Numbered from the stretch's first letter, positions 1 to 8,765 are shown. The stretch: DNA of 64,000 bases from Chitinophaga caseinilytica (GCF_038396765.1 NZ_CP150096.1:3765001-3829000); one strand, 5' to 3'. Made by a program: numbers and translations. Notes: generated by a model from the letters alone, not told the origin.

Positions 1-1079
1 AACTGGTGGCCGACCTCAGCGCCGAGCTCACCGGGATTTCAGCCAACAATAAACGCCTGCTGAAAGAAGAAGTGGACGCGGAAGATATTGCCGAAAACGT
101 GGCCAAAGCCACCGGCATCCCCGTGGCCAGGATGATGCAGAGCGAAAAAGATAAACTCCTCCAGCTGGAAGACGAGCTGCATAAGCGCGTGGTGGGGCAA
201 GACGAAGCCATCGTGGCCGTTGCCGACGCCATCCGCAGAAGCCGCGCAGGACTCAACGATCCGCGCCGGCCCATCGGCTCCTTCATCTTCCTCGGTACTA
301 CCGGTGTCGGTAAAACGGAGCTGGCCAAGGCCCTGGCCGATTATCTGTTCGACGATGAAGGGATGATGACGCGCATCGACATGTCCGAATACCAGGAGAA
401 ACATTCCGTAAGCCGCCTCGTGGGCGCGCCTCCGGGATACGTAGGGTACGATGAAGGCGGCCAGCTCACCGAAGCCGTGCGCCGCAAGCCCTACAGCGTG
501 GTGCTGCTCGACGAGATCGAGAAAGCCCACCCGGATACGTTCAACGTACTGCTACAGGTGCTCGACGATGGCCGGTTGACCGACAACAAAGGCCGCGTGG
601 TGAACTTCAAGAACACCATCATCATCATGACGAGCAACATGGGCAGCCACATCATCCAGGAAAACTTCGAAAAAATCACCGAAGAAAATAAAGATGAAGT
701 GGTAGACAGAACGAAGGATGAAGTGATGAACCTGCTCAAACAAACCATCCGTCCGGAGTTCCTGAACCGTGTGGATGAGGTGATCATGTTCCAGCCGCTC
801 ATGCGTTCCGAAGTGAAGGGAATTATTAACATACAATTACAACAACTGAAGGATCTGGTAGCGAAGAATGGCATGATATTGGAATTCTCTGATTATGCGC
901 TGGACTACCTGGCGGAACAGGGTTACGATCCCCAATTCGGTGCAAGGCCGCTGAAGAGATTGATTCAGAAAGAGATCGTGAACCTGCTCAGCAAGAAGAT
1001 CCTCGGCGGAGAGATCGACAAGGCGAAACCGGTTTTGGTGGATGTGTTTGACAATGTGGTCGTGATCCGCAATACTTAA
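1..1079 (+). CDS. clpB: ClpB-type AAA+ disaggregase, C-terminal part (5' end outside window)
   Basis: The reading frame is open to the left edge, so this is the 3' part of a longer gene. It encodes the second ATPase module of a Clp/Hsp100 unfoldase, which with DnaK dissolves protein aggregates in the cytoplasm. Visible are the linker [11 protein letters not shown], Walker A GTTGVGKT (Thr where most homologues have Pro), the pore loop GYVG, Walker [14 protein letters not shown], the sensor-1 stretch IIMTSNMGS, and the C-terminal small domain with [12 protein letters not shown]. ClpB rather than ClpC is inferred from [18 protein letters not shown] and the conserved GARPLKR end; ClpC would be the alternative. 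A strong terminator follows 42 bases after the stop. Confidence 0.93.
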   Translation, partial: LVADLSAELTGISANNKRLLKEEVDAEDIAENVAKATGIPVARMMQSEKDKLLQLEDELHKRVVGQDEAIVAVADAIRRSRAGLNDPRRPIGSFIFLGTTGVGKTELAKALADYLFDDEGMMTRIDMSEYQEKHSVSRLVGAPPGYVGYDEGGQLTEAVRRKPYSVVLLDEIEKAHPDTFNVLLQVLDDGRLTDNKGRVVNFKNTIIIMTSNMGSHIIQENFEKITEENKDEVVDRTKDEVMNLLKQTIRPEFLNRVDEVIMFQPLMRSEVKGIINIQLQQLKDLVAKNGMILEFSDYALDYLAEQGYDPQFGARPLKRLIQKEIVNLLSKKILGGEIDKAKPVLVDVFDNVVVIRNT

Positions 1080-1121
1080 CAAGTCATTTCTAATACGACG
1101 ATATACAGTTACAGGTTAATG

Positions 1122-1151
1122 CCCGGATGAATCCTCATCCGGGATTTTTTT
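1122..1151 (+). terminator. Intrinsic terminator after clpB
   Basis: A perfect 9-bp stem CCCGGATGA / TCATCCGGG with a 4-base loop is followed by ATTTTTTT. It ends the clpB transcript. The stretch from here to the next promoter (about 1152-1394) holds no convincing gene. Confidence 0.9.
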
Positions 1152-1394
1152 GCTTATGTAACGCATTATCAATAACAATAAATTAAAATTTGTCGTAATC
1201 TAAATTAGCGGTTATCTTGTGGCCCACGAAACGAGCTACCCGCTGGTTCTGCGGCAAGGAATTACCGCTTTTGGAAGCGGTGAACGATTGTGTAGTCAGG
1301 ATTATGGGGGTTAAAAGGCCTACAGGAAGGGCGCGGGGTATTGCCTCAGCGCCTTCCCCTGTACGGTTGGCCGTTCATAAACGCTTGAAATCCG

Positions 1395-1402
1395 TACATT
1401 TG
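1395..1402 (+). promoter_or_regulatory. Putative -7 promoter element for the deaminase gene
   Basis: TACATTTG matches the Bacteroidota -7 consensus TAnnTTTG exactly and lies 16 bases before the ATG at 1419, which would give a very short leader. No good TTTG -33 box is seen at the expected distance, so this is a tentative call. Confidence 0.4.
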
Positions 1403-1418
1403 GGATAAAACCAGGCTT

Positions 1419-1904
1419 ATGTACCCGATCGGAGAAAGAGAAAGGAAATTCATGGCGATGGCGGTGGAATTATCCGCCCGCGGGATGCGGAATGGAGACG
1501 GCGGGCCTTTCGGCTCTATCGTGGTGAGGGGAGATGAAGTGGTAGGGGAAGGATGGAACCAGGTGCTGACCCACAACGATCCCACGGCGCATGCCGAAGT
1601 AGTGGCTATCCGGGACGCCTGCCAGCGGTTGGGTACTTTCCAGTTGTCTGATTGTGAGATTTTTACTTCGTGCGAGCCCTGTCCCATGTGCTTCGGGGCT
1701 ATCTACTGGGCGCGCCCGCAAAGGGTTTTCTTCGCCAATACGAAAGAAGAAGCGGCGGCCATCGAATTCGACGATTCCTTTATTTACCATGAATTGGAAT
1801 TGCCTTACGGCGACAAGAAAATCCCCTTTATACTCATGCCCGAAGAAGCGGCGAAAGACGTATTCCGGGAATGGGCCCGAAAATCCGATAAAACCAGTTA
1901 TTGA
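1419..1904 (+). CDS. Guanine deaminase-like nucleoside/base deaminase
   Basis: A 161-residue protein of the cytidine deaminase-like (CDA/GuaD) fold, predicted to hydrolyse an amino group from a purine base or nucleoside in salvage. The zinc site is complete: HAE at residues 58-60 (His ligand and catalytic Glu) and PCPMC at 87-91 (Cys88 and Cys91 ligands). Length and the C-terminal region with EFDDSFIY resemble the Bacillus-type guanine deaminase more than the tRNA adenosine deaminase TadA, but the substrate cannot be fixed from sequence. It stands alone, convergent with the small anti-sigma gene only three bases downstream. Confidence 0.85.
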   Translation: MYPIGERERKFMAMAVELSARGMRNGDGGPFGSIVVRGDEVVGEGWNQVLTHNDPTAHAEVVAIRDACQRLGTFQLSDCEIFTSCEPCPMCFGAIYWARPQRVFFANTKEEAAAIEFDDSFIYHELELPYGDKKIPFILMPEEAAKDVFREWARKSDKTSY

Positions 1905-1907
1905 CGG

Positions 1908-2257
1908 CTATCTCCGTGCGAAATGGTAAATCCAGTATAGCGCGATGGCCATGAAGAGGACGATCAGCGCCACGATGGCGATGTAGAGGTAGTAGTTCTC
2001 TTTTTCTTCCGGCGGTTCTTCCGGCGGAGACTGTGCAACACATTCCACTTCGCCTGCCGCAGCCATCCGGGGATCTGGTCTTTCCGCGAAATGGCCGACA
2101 ACCCTTCCACAGCTTCGCTGCAAAGCTCACAGTCTTGCAGGTGCATTTCAACCTCGTGCCTTTCGGAAGCACTCAGTTCACCCTTGACGTAGGCCAGCAG
2201 CTTGTCTTGCGAGGGACAGGCGGTTTCGGTGAATATGTCAGCAAAATGGTCGTTCAT
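1908..2257 (-). CDS. Small zinc-finger anti-sigma factor with C-terminal membrane helix (frameshifted)
   Basis: The N-terminal part has a zinc-finger anti-sigma pattern: Cys14, then His39-x3-Cys43-x2-Cys46, followed by a basic stretch RRKNRRKKK. The matching membrane anchor, ENYYLYIAIVALIVLF onward to 1908, lies in another frame. The switch occurs at a run of five A on the coding strand (2001-2005 on the plus strand). Restoring one A gives a 116-residue protein with an N-terminal cytosolic finger and one membrane span, a common Bacteroidota layout. As written, the first frame ends at 1964 without an anchor. The gene follows its cognate sigma factor by 30 bases. The break is probably a sequence error, but a real mutation or slippage on GAAAAAG is not excluded. 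Confidence 0.7.
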
Positions 2258-2287
2258 ATCTGTTAAGGCGTTGCCTGCTATTGCAAG

Positions 2288-2866
2288 TTAACGCATATTT
2301 TTACTGTACTTTTCCAATAAAATTTTAAGGTTGCGTTTTCCGTTCTGGATGTAGCTTTTTACCTGCCCGGCGTTGAAACCGGTGATGTCGGATATTTCCT
2401 GGTAGCTTTTCTTCTCGAGATAAAAAAGGCGCACGGTCACGGCCTGTTCTTTGTTCAATTCCCCCAACGCCCGTTCCATATTGTCGAGCATCAGGTCTTT
2501 CTGCACATGTGCCACATGCCGCACGTCTTCCTGCTCCGCCACGCCGGGCACCAGTTCCTCCTTCAGTTCTACGTCTTTCTTATGCCGCAGCTGCATGAGG
2601 CAATGGTTTTTGGCGACCTGGTAAATCCAGGCTTTGAAATAGATCACGTCATGCTTGTGGATTTCGGATAGTACTTTCAGGAAGATTTGCTGCACGCTGT
2701 CGCGCGCGTCTTCTTCATTCTTGAGATACTTCATGCAAAGGCCCAGCAGCAGGATGGCGTACCGGTCGAACAGGACGCCTATCCATTCGGTATTGCCATC
2801 GGCTTTATACCGTTGGAGCAGGTCCTGGTCGCTCATGTGTTGATATTGGTCGGAGGATGGATGCAC
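2288..2866 (-). CDS. ECF-type RNA polymerase sigma factor
   Basis: A 192-residue sigma-70 family protein with only regions 2 and 4, the extracytoplasmic-function layout. Region 2 covers about residues 25-95 (FDRYAILLLGLCMKYLKNEEDARDSVQQIF and the AWIYQVAKNHCLMQLR part). Region 4 covers about residues 130-180, with the helix-turn-helix YQEISDITGFNAGQVKSYIQNGKRNLK. It should direct polymerase to a small regulon when released from the downstream zinc-finger anti-sigma factor. Met11 (MSDQDLL) is an equally good start. It lies 72 bases downstream of another sigma/anti-sigma pair on the same strand. Confidence 0.9.
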   Translation of the reverse strand: MHPSSDQYQHMSDQDLLQRYKADGNTEWIGVLFDRYAILLLGLCMKYLKNEEDARDSVQQIFLKVLSEIHKHDVIYFKAWIYQVAKNHCLMQLRHKKDVELKEELVPGVAEQEDVRHVAHVQKDLMLDNMERALGELNKEQAVTVRLFYLEKKSYQEISDITGFNAGQVKSYIQNGKRNLKILLEKYSKNMR

Positions 2867-2938
2867 GTTTTTACAGTAGCGTTCTCAATTGAGATGCATA
2901 AGTAAACAAATTCCATAAATATTTCAAATGGAAGCGGG

Positions 2939-4003
2939 TCAATTCATGCTGCTGAGTTCTTCCTGTGCGAGGGATTTCATCGGGCTTTCGGAATTCGCGA
3001 TATCGCGCAACATCCGGCGGGCTTTGCCTTTCTGGCCTTTCGCACGGTAGCAGATGGCCATCTGGTAACGGGCACGCTCTGCGTATTTGCCTTTATCCGA
3101 AAGTTTGCGGAATTGGTTGATGGCTTCGTTGTAATCGCCCTGTTGCTGGTATTGCATGGCGCTCCGGTACACATAGTCGTCCCCGTTAGCCGGTTTCGCA
3201 GCCGGTTCTTCTTCTTTCTCTGCTTTCGCAACGGGCGCGGGCTCGGGGGCTTTTTCCTTCGGCGCTTCCTTCTGCGGCTCTTTCGGCGTTTCGGCCGGCG
3301 GTGGCGGCGTTTGCGCGGCCAGTTTCCGGGTGTTCGTATCGGCAGGCGGCAGTTTGGGCAGCGCACTGTCTTTCACGATCTTTTTCTTCTGCGCGGTGTC
3401 TCGTGTGGGAACGGGCGTAACAGCCGCCGAAATACGGGAAGTATCGCGGTTGCTGTATTTGGTCTGGATCACCAGCGGCTCCTGCACGGGCTCGGCATTC
3501 GCCTGGTAATTGCCGACTTCAGCGCCTTTGGGCGCCGGCAGTACCACGACTTCCGCGGCGCGCGCGGGCAAGACGGCCATCGGGGGCCGGTTTTTCAGGT
3601 GCTGCTGCAGGAGGAAAATACCGCCTCCGCCGAACGCAAGGAAGATGATCGTCCAGAAGTAAGACTGGGCGCTGTCTGTGAAGGTTTTGCGCTCCTGCTG
3701 CGGTTGTTTGGCCGCGAATTGTTTTTGCTGGCGAACGGGTGGGGGAGCGGGCGCAAACTCCCGCTGGATATAATGACTGAGCTGGTGGCTCAATTGCTGG
3801 AAAGATTCGATGTTCGCGGGATTTTCGAGCGTGGCGAGCGCGTCGTTGCAAAGGTCGCATTCCACGAGGTGCTGTTCCACCAAATGCTGTTCCACAACGG
3901 TCATCTGGCCGAGATGGTAACGGCGCATCTGGTCCCTGTTCAGACATCGTACGGGAGTGAAGATCCGGATGATCCTTTCTTGTCTTGGAGAATGACTATT
4001 CAT
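2939..4003 (-). CDS. Membrane anti-sigma-like protein with zinc finger, long linker and C-terminal TPR
   Basis: A 354-residue protein, not recognised as a named gene. The N-terminus carries a zinc-finger anti-sigma pattern (Cys20, His45-x3-Cys49-x2-Cys52). One membrane helix follows at about residues 116-132 (FWTIIFLAFGGGGIFLL). Then comes a long Pro/Ala/Lys/Glu-rich linker (about 170-275), and finally a TPR-like helical repeat (about 278-350: QQGDYNEAINQFRKL, then GKYAERARYQMAICY). The finger would face the cytoplasm and the linker and TPR the periplasm, suiting a signal-receiving anti-sigma factor. The codons just before the finger hold a small duplication (VEQHL VEQHL). Its start overlaps the upstream sigma-like gene by eight bases, ATGAATAG, so the two are translationally coupled. 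Confidence 0.8.
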   Translation of the reverse strand: MNSHSPRQERIIRIFTPVRCLNRDQMRRYHLGQMTVVEQHLVEQHLVECDLCNDALATLENPANIESFQQLSHQLSHYIQREFAPAPPPVRQQKQFAAKQPQQERKTFTDSAQSYFWTIIFLAFGGGGIFLLQQHLKNRPPMAVLPARAAEVVVLPAPKGAEVGNYQANAEPVQEPLVIQTKYSNRDTSRISAAVTPVPTRDTAQKKKIVKDSALPKLPPADTNTRKLAAQTPPPPAETPKEPQKEAPKEKAPEPAPVAKAEKEEEPAAKPANGDDYVYRSAMQYQQQGDYNEAINQFRKLSDKGKYAERARYQMAICYRAKGQKGKARRMLRDIANSESPMKSLAQEELSSMN

Positions 4004-4538
4004 ATGCCGCCTCTTTCATATACGTAGCAACCTGTTGACGGATGCTTTTCAGCCGGTCCCTGACCTGGCCGGAATCGATGTGCCGCGAGCGCGCAAGCTC
4101 CTGCAGGGGCTTGTGCTCGAGGTAAAATTCATTAAGCAGGTCCATATCCTCGGGGATCAGCCTGCCGAGTGCATTTTCCAGCTGTGCTGCCAATGCCATT
4201 TTTTCGATGGGGTTGTTGCCGGCATGTTCTACCCGGCTTTCCAACTCGCGCATGGCCGCCGGAGGGGCCTTTCGGGTTTTACCGAAATACTGCTGGACGA
4301 GCCCGTGCATGATTTCGTTGACTCTGCCGGTGGCATGCTGCAATTGATCGAATAACTTGCCGGTCAGTTCGGGGAATACGGTTTCTGCTGGATGCCGCTC
4401 ATCGAGCCCGGGTAAACAAACCGCCACCAGCAGGTGACTATACCGGTCCAATAAAACCCCGGCAGCCTCTCTTTCCCGGAATTTCCGGAAGCGGAGAAGC
4501 AGTTCCCTGTCGCTGAGGTTATTTAACTGGAGATGCAT
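3996..4538 (-). CDS. Divergent ECF sigma factor-like protein
   Basis: About 180 residues from ATG 4538; the frame is open further upstream to 4589, but MHLQLNNLSDREL is the natural sigma-like start. Region 4 is readable (NALGRLIPEDMDLLNEFYLEHKPLQELARSRHIDSGQVRDRLKSIRQQV), with an HTH-like end. Region 2 is much degenerated compared with the neighbouring sigma factor: it keeps DRYSHLLVAVCL but lacks a clear core-binding and -10 recognition stretch. It overlaps the downstream anti-sigma gene by eight bases. It may be a real but specialised sigma factor, or a partner protein that no longer directs transcription. Confidence 0.7.
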   Translation of the reverse strand: MHLQLNNLSDRELLLRFRKFREREAAGVLLDRYSHLLVAVCLPGLDERHPAETVFPELTGKLFDQLQHATGRVNEIMHGLVQQYFGKTRKAPPAAMRELESRVEHAGNNPIEKMALAAQLENALGRLIPEDMDLLNEFYLEHKPLQELARSRHIDSGQVRDRLKSIRQQVATYMKEAAYE

Positions 4539-4612
4539 ATATACTATGATTATATTTACGTAAATCCGGGCCAAAAGTTCACGGGTCACGTCATATTATT
4601 TAAACAATTAAC

Positions 4613-5374
4613 ATGCCATTAGCGATCACGATTGTGCCGGTCATGCCCCTCCGGGCGGAGCCTTCGCACCGGGCTGAAATGATTTCCCAGGCAGTTTTCG
4701 GGGAATGTCTTGAAACAGAAACCGTTACGCAAGACGGTTGGGTGAAAGTACGGATGCAATACGAAGGGTATGAGGGCTGGGTAACGCTTTCGCACCTGGA
4801 AACCATTCCGCAGGGCTTGTTCGAGGCGCCCCCCACGCATGTGGTGCGCCACTGGCAGGCCGTACTGCAGTTGAACGGAAAGCCCGTCCACGTGCCCTAC
4901 GGCAGTTTGCTGAAGCTGGGCACCGCTGAATGGGGGAGCGTATCAGTAGCGGCCGGCGAAGGGATCGTGCCCTTTAAGCCGGCTCCCGCGCCGCGGGAGG
5001 CCTGGGAGCCCATTGCCATGGAATTCCTGAATACGGGGTATTTATGGGGCGGGAAAACGGTGTTCGGCACAGACTGTTCCGGCTTTACACAAACCGTGTA
5101 TAAAATTCTCGGCATCCCCTTACTGAGAGACGCCTACCAGCAGGCCGCACAGGGAGAAACCATTTCGTTCCTCCAGGAAGTAAAACCCGGCGACCTGGCG
5201 TTTTTCGACAATCCCGAAGGGCGCATCACCCACGTGGGCATTATGCTCGACGAGCAGCGGATCATCCATTCGTCCGGGAAGGTGCGCATCGATCCGGTAG
5301 ACAATCAAGGCATCGTGAACGCCGACACGGGCGAGCGGACGCATAAGTTGCGGCTCATCAAACGGTTGTTCTGA
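4613..5374 (+). CDS. NlpC/P60 family peptidoglycan hydrolase with SH3-like N-terminus
   Basis: A 253-residue C40 endopeptidase expected to cut the D-gamma-Glu to diaminopimelate bond of murein peptides. An SH3b-like region is seen at about residues 5-65 (GWVKVRMQYEGYEGWVTLSHL), then the catalytic domain from about 128. The triad is Cys155 in TDCSGF, His207 in THVGIML and His219 in IIHSSG. No signal peptide is evident, as in many Bacteroidota homologues of this layout, so the cellular location is uncertain. It is divergent from the sigma-like gene, with 74 bases between the starts, and ends in a bidirectional terminator. Confidence 0.88.
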   Translation: MPLAITIVPVMPLRAEPSHRAEMISQAVFGECLETETVTQDGWVKVRMQYEGYEGWVTLSHLETIPQGLFEAPPTHVVRHWQAVLQLNGKPVHVPYGSLLKLGTAEWGSVSVAAGEGIVPFKPAPAPREAWEPIAMEFLNTGYLWGGKTVFGTDCSGFTQTVYKILGIPLLRDAYQQAAQGETISFLQEVKPGDLAFFDNPEGRITHVGIMLDEQRIIHSSGKVRIDPVDNQGIVNADTGERTHKLRLIKRLF

Positions 5375-5395
5375 CAGGTTTTCGTCAAAAAACAG

Positions 5396-5427
5396 GCCCC
5401 CACGCGCTTTGTGCATGGGGGCTTTTT
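5396..5427. terminator. Bidirectional terminator between convergent genes
   Basis: A stem GCCCCCA / TGGGGGC (5396-5402 with 5416-5422) is followed by TTTTT on the plus strand and preceded by AAAAAA at 5387-5392, which reads as a U tract on the minus strand. It serves the NlpC/P60 gene and the convergent gene ending at 5451. Confidence 0.8.
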
Positions 5428-5450
5428 ATATGAAGAGAGTAGCAATTGAA

Positions 5451-7928
5451 TTACCGGGCTTTCCCGATCAGCTCCGGCCGCCCGCTGGCGCGGATTTCCA
5501 GCTTCACGTCGGCACCATTCTCCCCGGAATATTTCCCGTCAAATACAATCTCGTTTACGCCGGCCGACAAAACAGGCAGTGCTTTTTCCAGTTTGATCGT
5601 TTCTATCAGTTGCCATTGCCGGTTGAAGAGTTGCACGGTTTTGCCGTCGCATTTCAGGAACTGGTTCCGTTTCAATGCAATGGGCAACACGAGGGCATCC
5701 TGGCGGTTGATGGCGATGGAGATCTGGTCGAAAGTGACGTCCGGATCGGATTCTTTCGTGGGCGCCAGCGTGATCATGAACGAAACGGGTTGCGGATCGG
5801 CCGGATTGTTGAAATTGAACGAGGAAAATACCGGCTCGCCGGGTTGTTTCAGGAGTTGCTGATGTTTGAAATAAGCGTTGTACACCGGCGTCAACTGGTA
5901 GGCATTACCGGGTGCCGATTCCAGGTGGAATTCGTGCTGAAGGCTCCGCATCTGCGCTTTTTGCGCTTCGGAGAAAGTGTTTTGCATGCGGGCCTGTTCC
6001 CAGGTTTTGATCAGCGCCAGCACTTCATCTTTTTTACCGTGTTTTTGCAGGGTTTCCAGACTGGTCGATAACCCGAATCCCGCGTTGTAACCTGCGCCCA
6101 TGGCCAGCATCCACTCAATGTCTTCGGGCGTGGTTTCTGGCCGGAGGCTGAACCAGCCGAGCATGGAGGGCATGAGGTTGCGTCGGTAAAATTGCTGGTT
6201 TTTCAAACGAAGTTGCAGCTGGCTTTCGCGGAACCCGGCGTACCAGGGCTCACCCCAGTTCATCCGGGTGTAGGTGTGCCAGAAGAAATGCCCGGGCATG
6301 CTGGCGTCGTTGATCACTTTGCCTTTCAACTCGGGCGAAAGCGCATCGTACCATGTCTGCGTAAACAATTGCCGCGCATATTGGCCCATGCCGGATGAAT
6401 GGCAGCCTTCGAGCCCGTCGAACGAAATCTGCATGAGCCCGGTTTCGTTGAAAAGCCGCGCGATCGTTTTCGACATTTCTTCCTGCAGCGCGTAGTTGGT
6501 GAGGAATACTTTATAGCCGTGGTCCATCAGTTTGCCGATGGTGTCGCGCTGCGCATGGGCAACAGCTTTGGTGCCGAAGGCGCCGCGCTGGCAATCGAGC
6601 AGTTTCCAGGGTGCGGATGCGGAAACGCCGCCGTACCGGATGATCTCATCGCCTACCACAACGGCTTTCAGCGTATTATTCTGGAACTGGTTGAAGAAAA
6701 GCGCGTCTTCGATCCCGATTTCTTTCGCAGTTGCGTCAATGGCATCGCTGAGCCGGGAGTAGCCGACTTTCGCCAGTCGCGGATCGGGAACGGGCGTTAC
6801 GTACGGATCGTTGGTGGTGATGAAGTTAGACAAGGTATGCACCCCCAGGCGAACGCCTTTCGCTTTCGCCGCTTCCACACATTGGCGAAGACTGACCCAG
6901 TTTTGCGGGAAGTCGCGCGGGTGCAGCTTGAAAGATCCCCATTGTTCGAAGGGATCGCCGTGGTAAAGGTACCTGAGGCCGGCCTGCTGCGTTACGGCGA
7001 TGGCTTCCTGCAAATTGGCGTTGCCGAAATTCATGATGAGGTACGATTCGGAAGCGTGGGTGGCCTGTTTTCCCCAAACGCCGTCGAGCATCGGGTGCGG
7101 CAATCCTTCCTTCAATTCGATCTGCGAGATGGTCGGCAGCACATCGGCGGTGGCTACGCCAAACAGGGCGATTTTACTGCCGGTTACGCCGCCGTCCTGG
7201 AAAGCAGGCGCGAGGTAAGCGGTGTGCGCCCAGTTTTCGATGATCCGGTCTTTCCCGCGGTTGCGGCAATAAGCCTGCAACACGGCACCGAAGGCAGTGG
7301 GGCGCGCCACATCGCCGCGGAACAGTTGCTTGTGCATATCGTCTTCCTTCACATCTACTTTATTGCCGCCTTCAAAAATATCGTAAGAGGGCTCTACGTC
7401 ACTTTCCGCATTGGGATAGCCGCCCAGGGTTTTGATGTTCAGCGCCTGGATGCCGATGGCGAATTCTTTATTGCGCACAACGCCCACCACTTCGCCGACC
7501 GTGTCTGCGATGCTGGTGGGATAGGGGCCCCAGAGCACGAGCTCCACTTTCTCGGCCGGTGTAATCTTCGTGAGCTCGAAGCGGAGGTAACGGTCGTTGG
7601 ATTGCACTTTCACGGTAGCTTCCACGCCGGTTTGCGGGTAGGATAACGCCAGTTCCGACTTTTTCGGATTCCAGGTGCAGGCGCGGGGGGCATGGATGGT
7701 GCCGTCTTTCTTCACGCTCAGCAAAGCGTTGGCTTCCGCCGCTACGAGGAATTCCTTTTGCAGCGCGAGGCTCTTCATGCTGGTAACTTTCCCGGTGTTA
7801 TCCAGCTGGAGGCTCCATTGCTTCGTTTTGAAGTTTACCTGCGCAAAGGCGGGCGCCGCGGCCGAACCGGTGAAAATAGCCAGGCATAGGAGGAGCCGCC
7901 CGGCGAGTGGTCTTTGTTTCGTTGCCAT
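5451..7928 (-). CDS. Large secreted protein with TIM-barrel glycosidase-like core
   Basis: About 825 residues from ATG 7928, chosen because it begins a clean signal peptide (RLLLCLAIFTGSAAAPAFAQ, cleavage near residue 29); the frame is open to 8078 without signal features. The N-terminal part looks like a beta-sandwich. The middle resembles a (beta/alpha)8 glycosidase core, with YLYHGDPFEQWGSFKLHP, KGVRLGVHTLSNFI and QISFDGLEGCHSSGMG, where the Asp and Glu of SFDGLEG are candidate active-site residues. The C-terminal part again looks beta-rich. I cannot name the family or substrate. It is a single gene between two terminators. Polysaccharide or glycoconjugate degradation is an inference from fold-like features only. 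Confidence 0.7.
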   Translation of the reverse strand: MATKQRPLAGRLLLCLAIFTGSAAAPAFAQVNFKTKQWSLQLDNTGKVTSMKSLALQKEFLVAAEANALLSVKKDGTIHAPRACTWNPKKSELALSYPQTGVEATVKVQSNDRYLRFELTKITPAEKVELVLWGPYPTSIADTVGEVVGVVRNKEFAIGIQALNIKTLGGYPNAESDVEPSYDIFEGGNKVDVKEDDMHKQLFRGDVARPTAFGAVLQAYCRNRGKDRIIENWAHTAYLAPAFQDGGVTGSKIALFGVATADVLPTISQIELKEGLPHPMLDGVWGKQATHASESYLIMNFGNANLQEAIAVTQQAGLRYLYHGDPFEQWGSFKLHPRDFPQNWVSLRQCVEAAKAKGVRLGVHTLSNFITTNDPYVTPVPDPRLAKVGYSRLSDAIDATAKEIGIEDALFFNQFQNNTLKAVVVGDEIIRYGGVSASAPWKLLDCQRGAFGTKAVAHAQRDTIGKLMDHGYKVFLTNYALQEEMSKTIARLFNETGLMQISFDGLEGCHSSGMGQYARQLFTQTWYDALSPELKGKVINDASMPGHFFWHTYTRMNWGEPWYAGFRESQLQLRLKNQQFYRRNLMPSMLGWFSLRPETTPEDIEWMLAMGAGYNAGFGLSTSLETLQKHGKKDEVLALIKTWEQARMQNTFSEAQKAQMRSLQHEFHLESAPGNAYQLTPVYNAYFKHQQLLKQPGEPVFSSFNFNNPADPQPVSFMITLAPTKESDPDVTFDQISIAINRQDALVLPIALKRNQFLKCDGKTVQLFNRQWQLIETIKLEKALPVLSAGVNEIVFDGKYSGENGADVKLEIRASGRPELIGKAR

Positions 7929-8079
7929 ATGTGAGATATACGGGATGTGCTGGTTTGTTGATTTGTAAAAAAACAAGATACCTGGACAGACTTTGGTAAA
8001 CCACCATGTTTTTGACGGATTGTAACGTTTTATTTGCAGGCGCGTTCGTAATGGGCTTAAAATCAACGGTATAGGCATA

Positions 8080-8110
8080 AAAAAGCCGCCGGGACGATGG
8101 TCCCGGCGGC
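8080..8110 (-). terminator. Intrinsic terminator after ppa
   Basis: A perfect 11-bp stem GCCGCCGGGAC / GTCCCGGCGGC (8085-8095 with 8100-8110) and a 4-base loop. Read on the minus strand it is followed by TTTTTT, so it ends the ppa transcript. Confidence 0.9.
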
Positions 8111-8133
8111 TATATGTGCGTTTTTGCAGGCAG

Positions 8134-8675
8134 TTATTGCTGCGTGAAGGTCTTGTTGTACAGTTCGAAAGCGTCGCGGATGATTTCTTCCGCTTTGGCT
8201 TTATTACCGAATTCTTCCACTTTTACCGTCTTCTTTTCCAGGGTTTTATACTCTTCGAAGAAGTGGCGGATCTCGCTCAGCAAGTGCGGGGGAGCTCGGA
8301 GATATCGTTGATATGGGCCACGCTCATGTCGTGCGCTGCCACGGCGATGATCTTGTCGTCTGCCTCGCCGCCGTCGATCATCTGCATAACCCCGATCACT
8401 TTGGCGTCCATGATGCACATGGGTACCACTTCGATCTGGGAGAGGATGAGGATATCCAGCGGGTCATTATCGTCGCAATATGTTTTCGGGATGAAGCCGT
8501 AGTTGGCGGGGTAATACACGGAGGAATACAGCACACGGTCCAGTTTCAGCAGGCCGCTGTCTTTGTCGAGTTCATACTTGGCACGGGAGCCCTTCGGGAT
8601 TTCGATAATGCCGGTTACCGTGTGGGGGGCATTTTCGCCGGGGCTTACGCTGTGCCATGGATTCGTTGTCGTCAT
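8134..8675 (-). CDS. ppa: Inorganic pyrophosphatase, family I (frameshifted)
   Basis: The soluble Mg-dependent enzyme that hydrolyses pyrophosphate and pulls biosynthetic reactions forward. The first frame starts at 8675 ([49 protein letters not shown]), carrying the typical Asp-rich metal site, but ends prematurely after HINDISELP. The missing end, [19 protein letters not shown] onward to 8134, continues in the next frame. The switch lies at a five-base G run on the plus strand (8288-8292). One extra base restores a 180-residue protein, the normal family length. As the enzyme is usually essential, a sequence error is the likely cause. Confidence 0.9.
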
Positions 8676-8736
8676 TCAATCTTGCTTTAAAAAAATATGA
8701 TATCAATCTCGTTTACTGACGGGTAAAAACGGCGAA

Positions 8737-8755
8737 CGGGTTGAAGTTCAACCCG
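8737..8755. promoter_or_regulatory. 19-bp perfect palindrome upstream of ppa
   Basis: CGGGTTGAAGTTCAACCCG is a perfect inverted repeat with a single central base, 62 bases before the ppa start. It could be a binding site for a dimeric regulator or a short RNA hairpin; nothing distinguishes these. Confidence 0.35.
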
Positions 8756-8765
8756 GCCGGATAAG

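Noticed and set aside
1217..1408. Small plus-strand frame between clpB and the deaminase gene
   Set aside because: Starts with GTG, no motif, and overlaps the deaminase promoter region.
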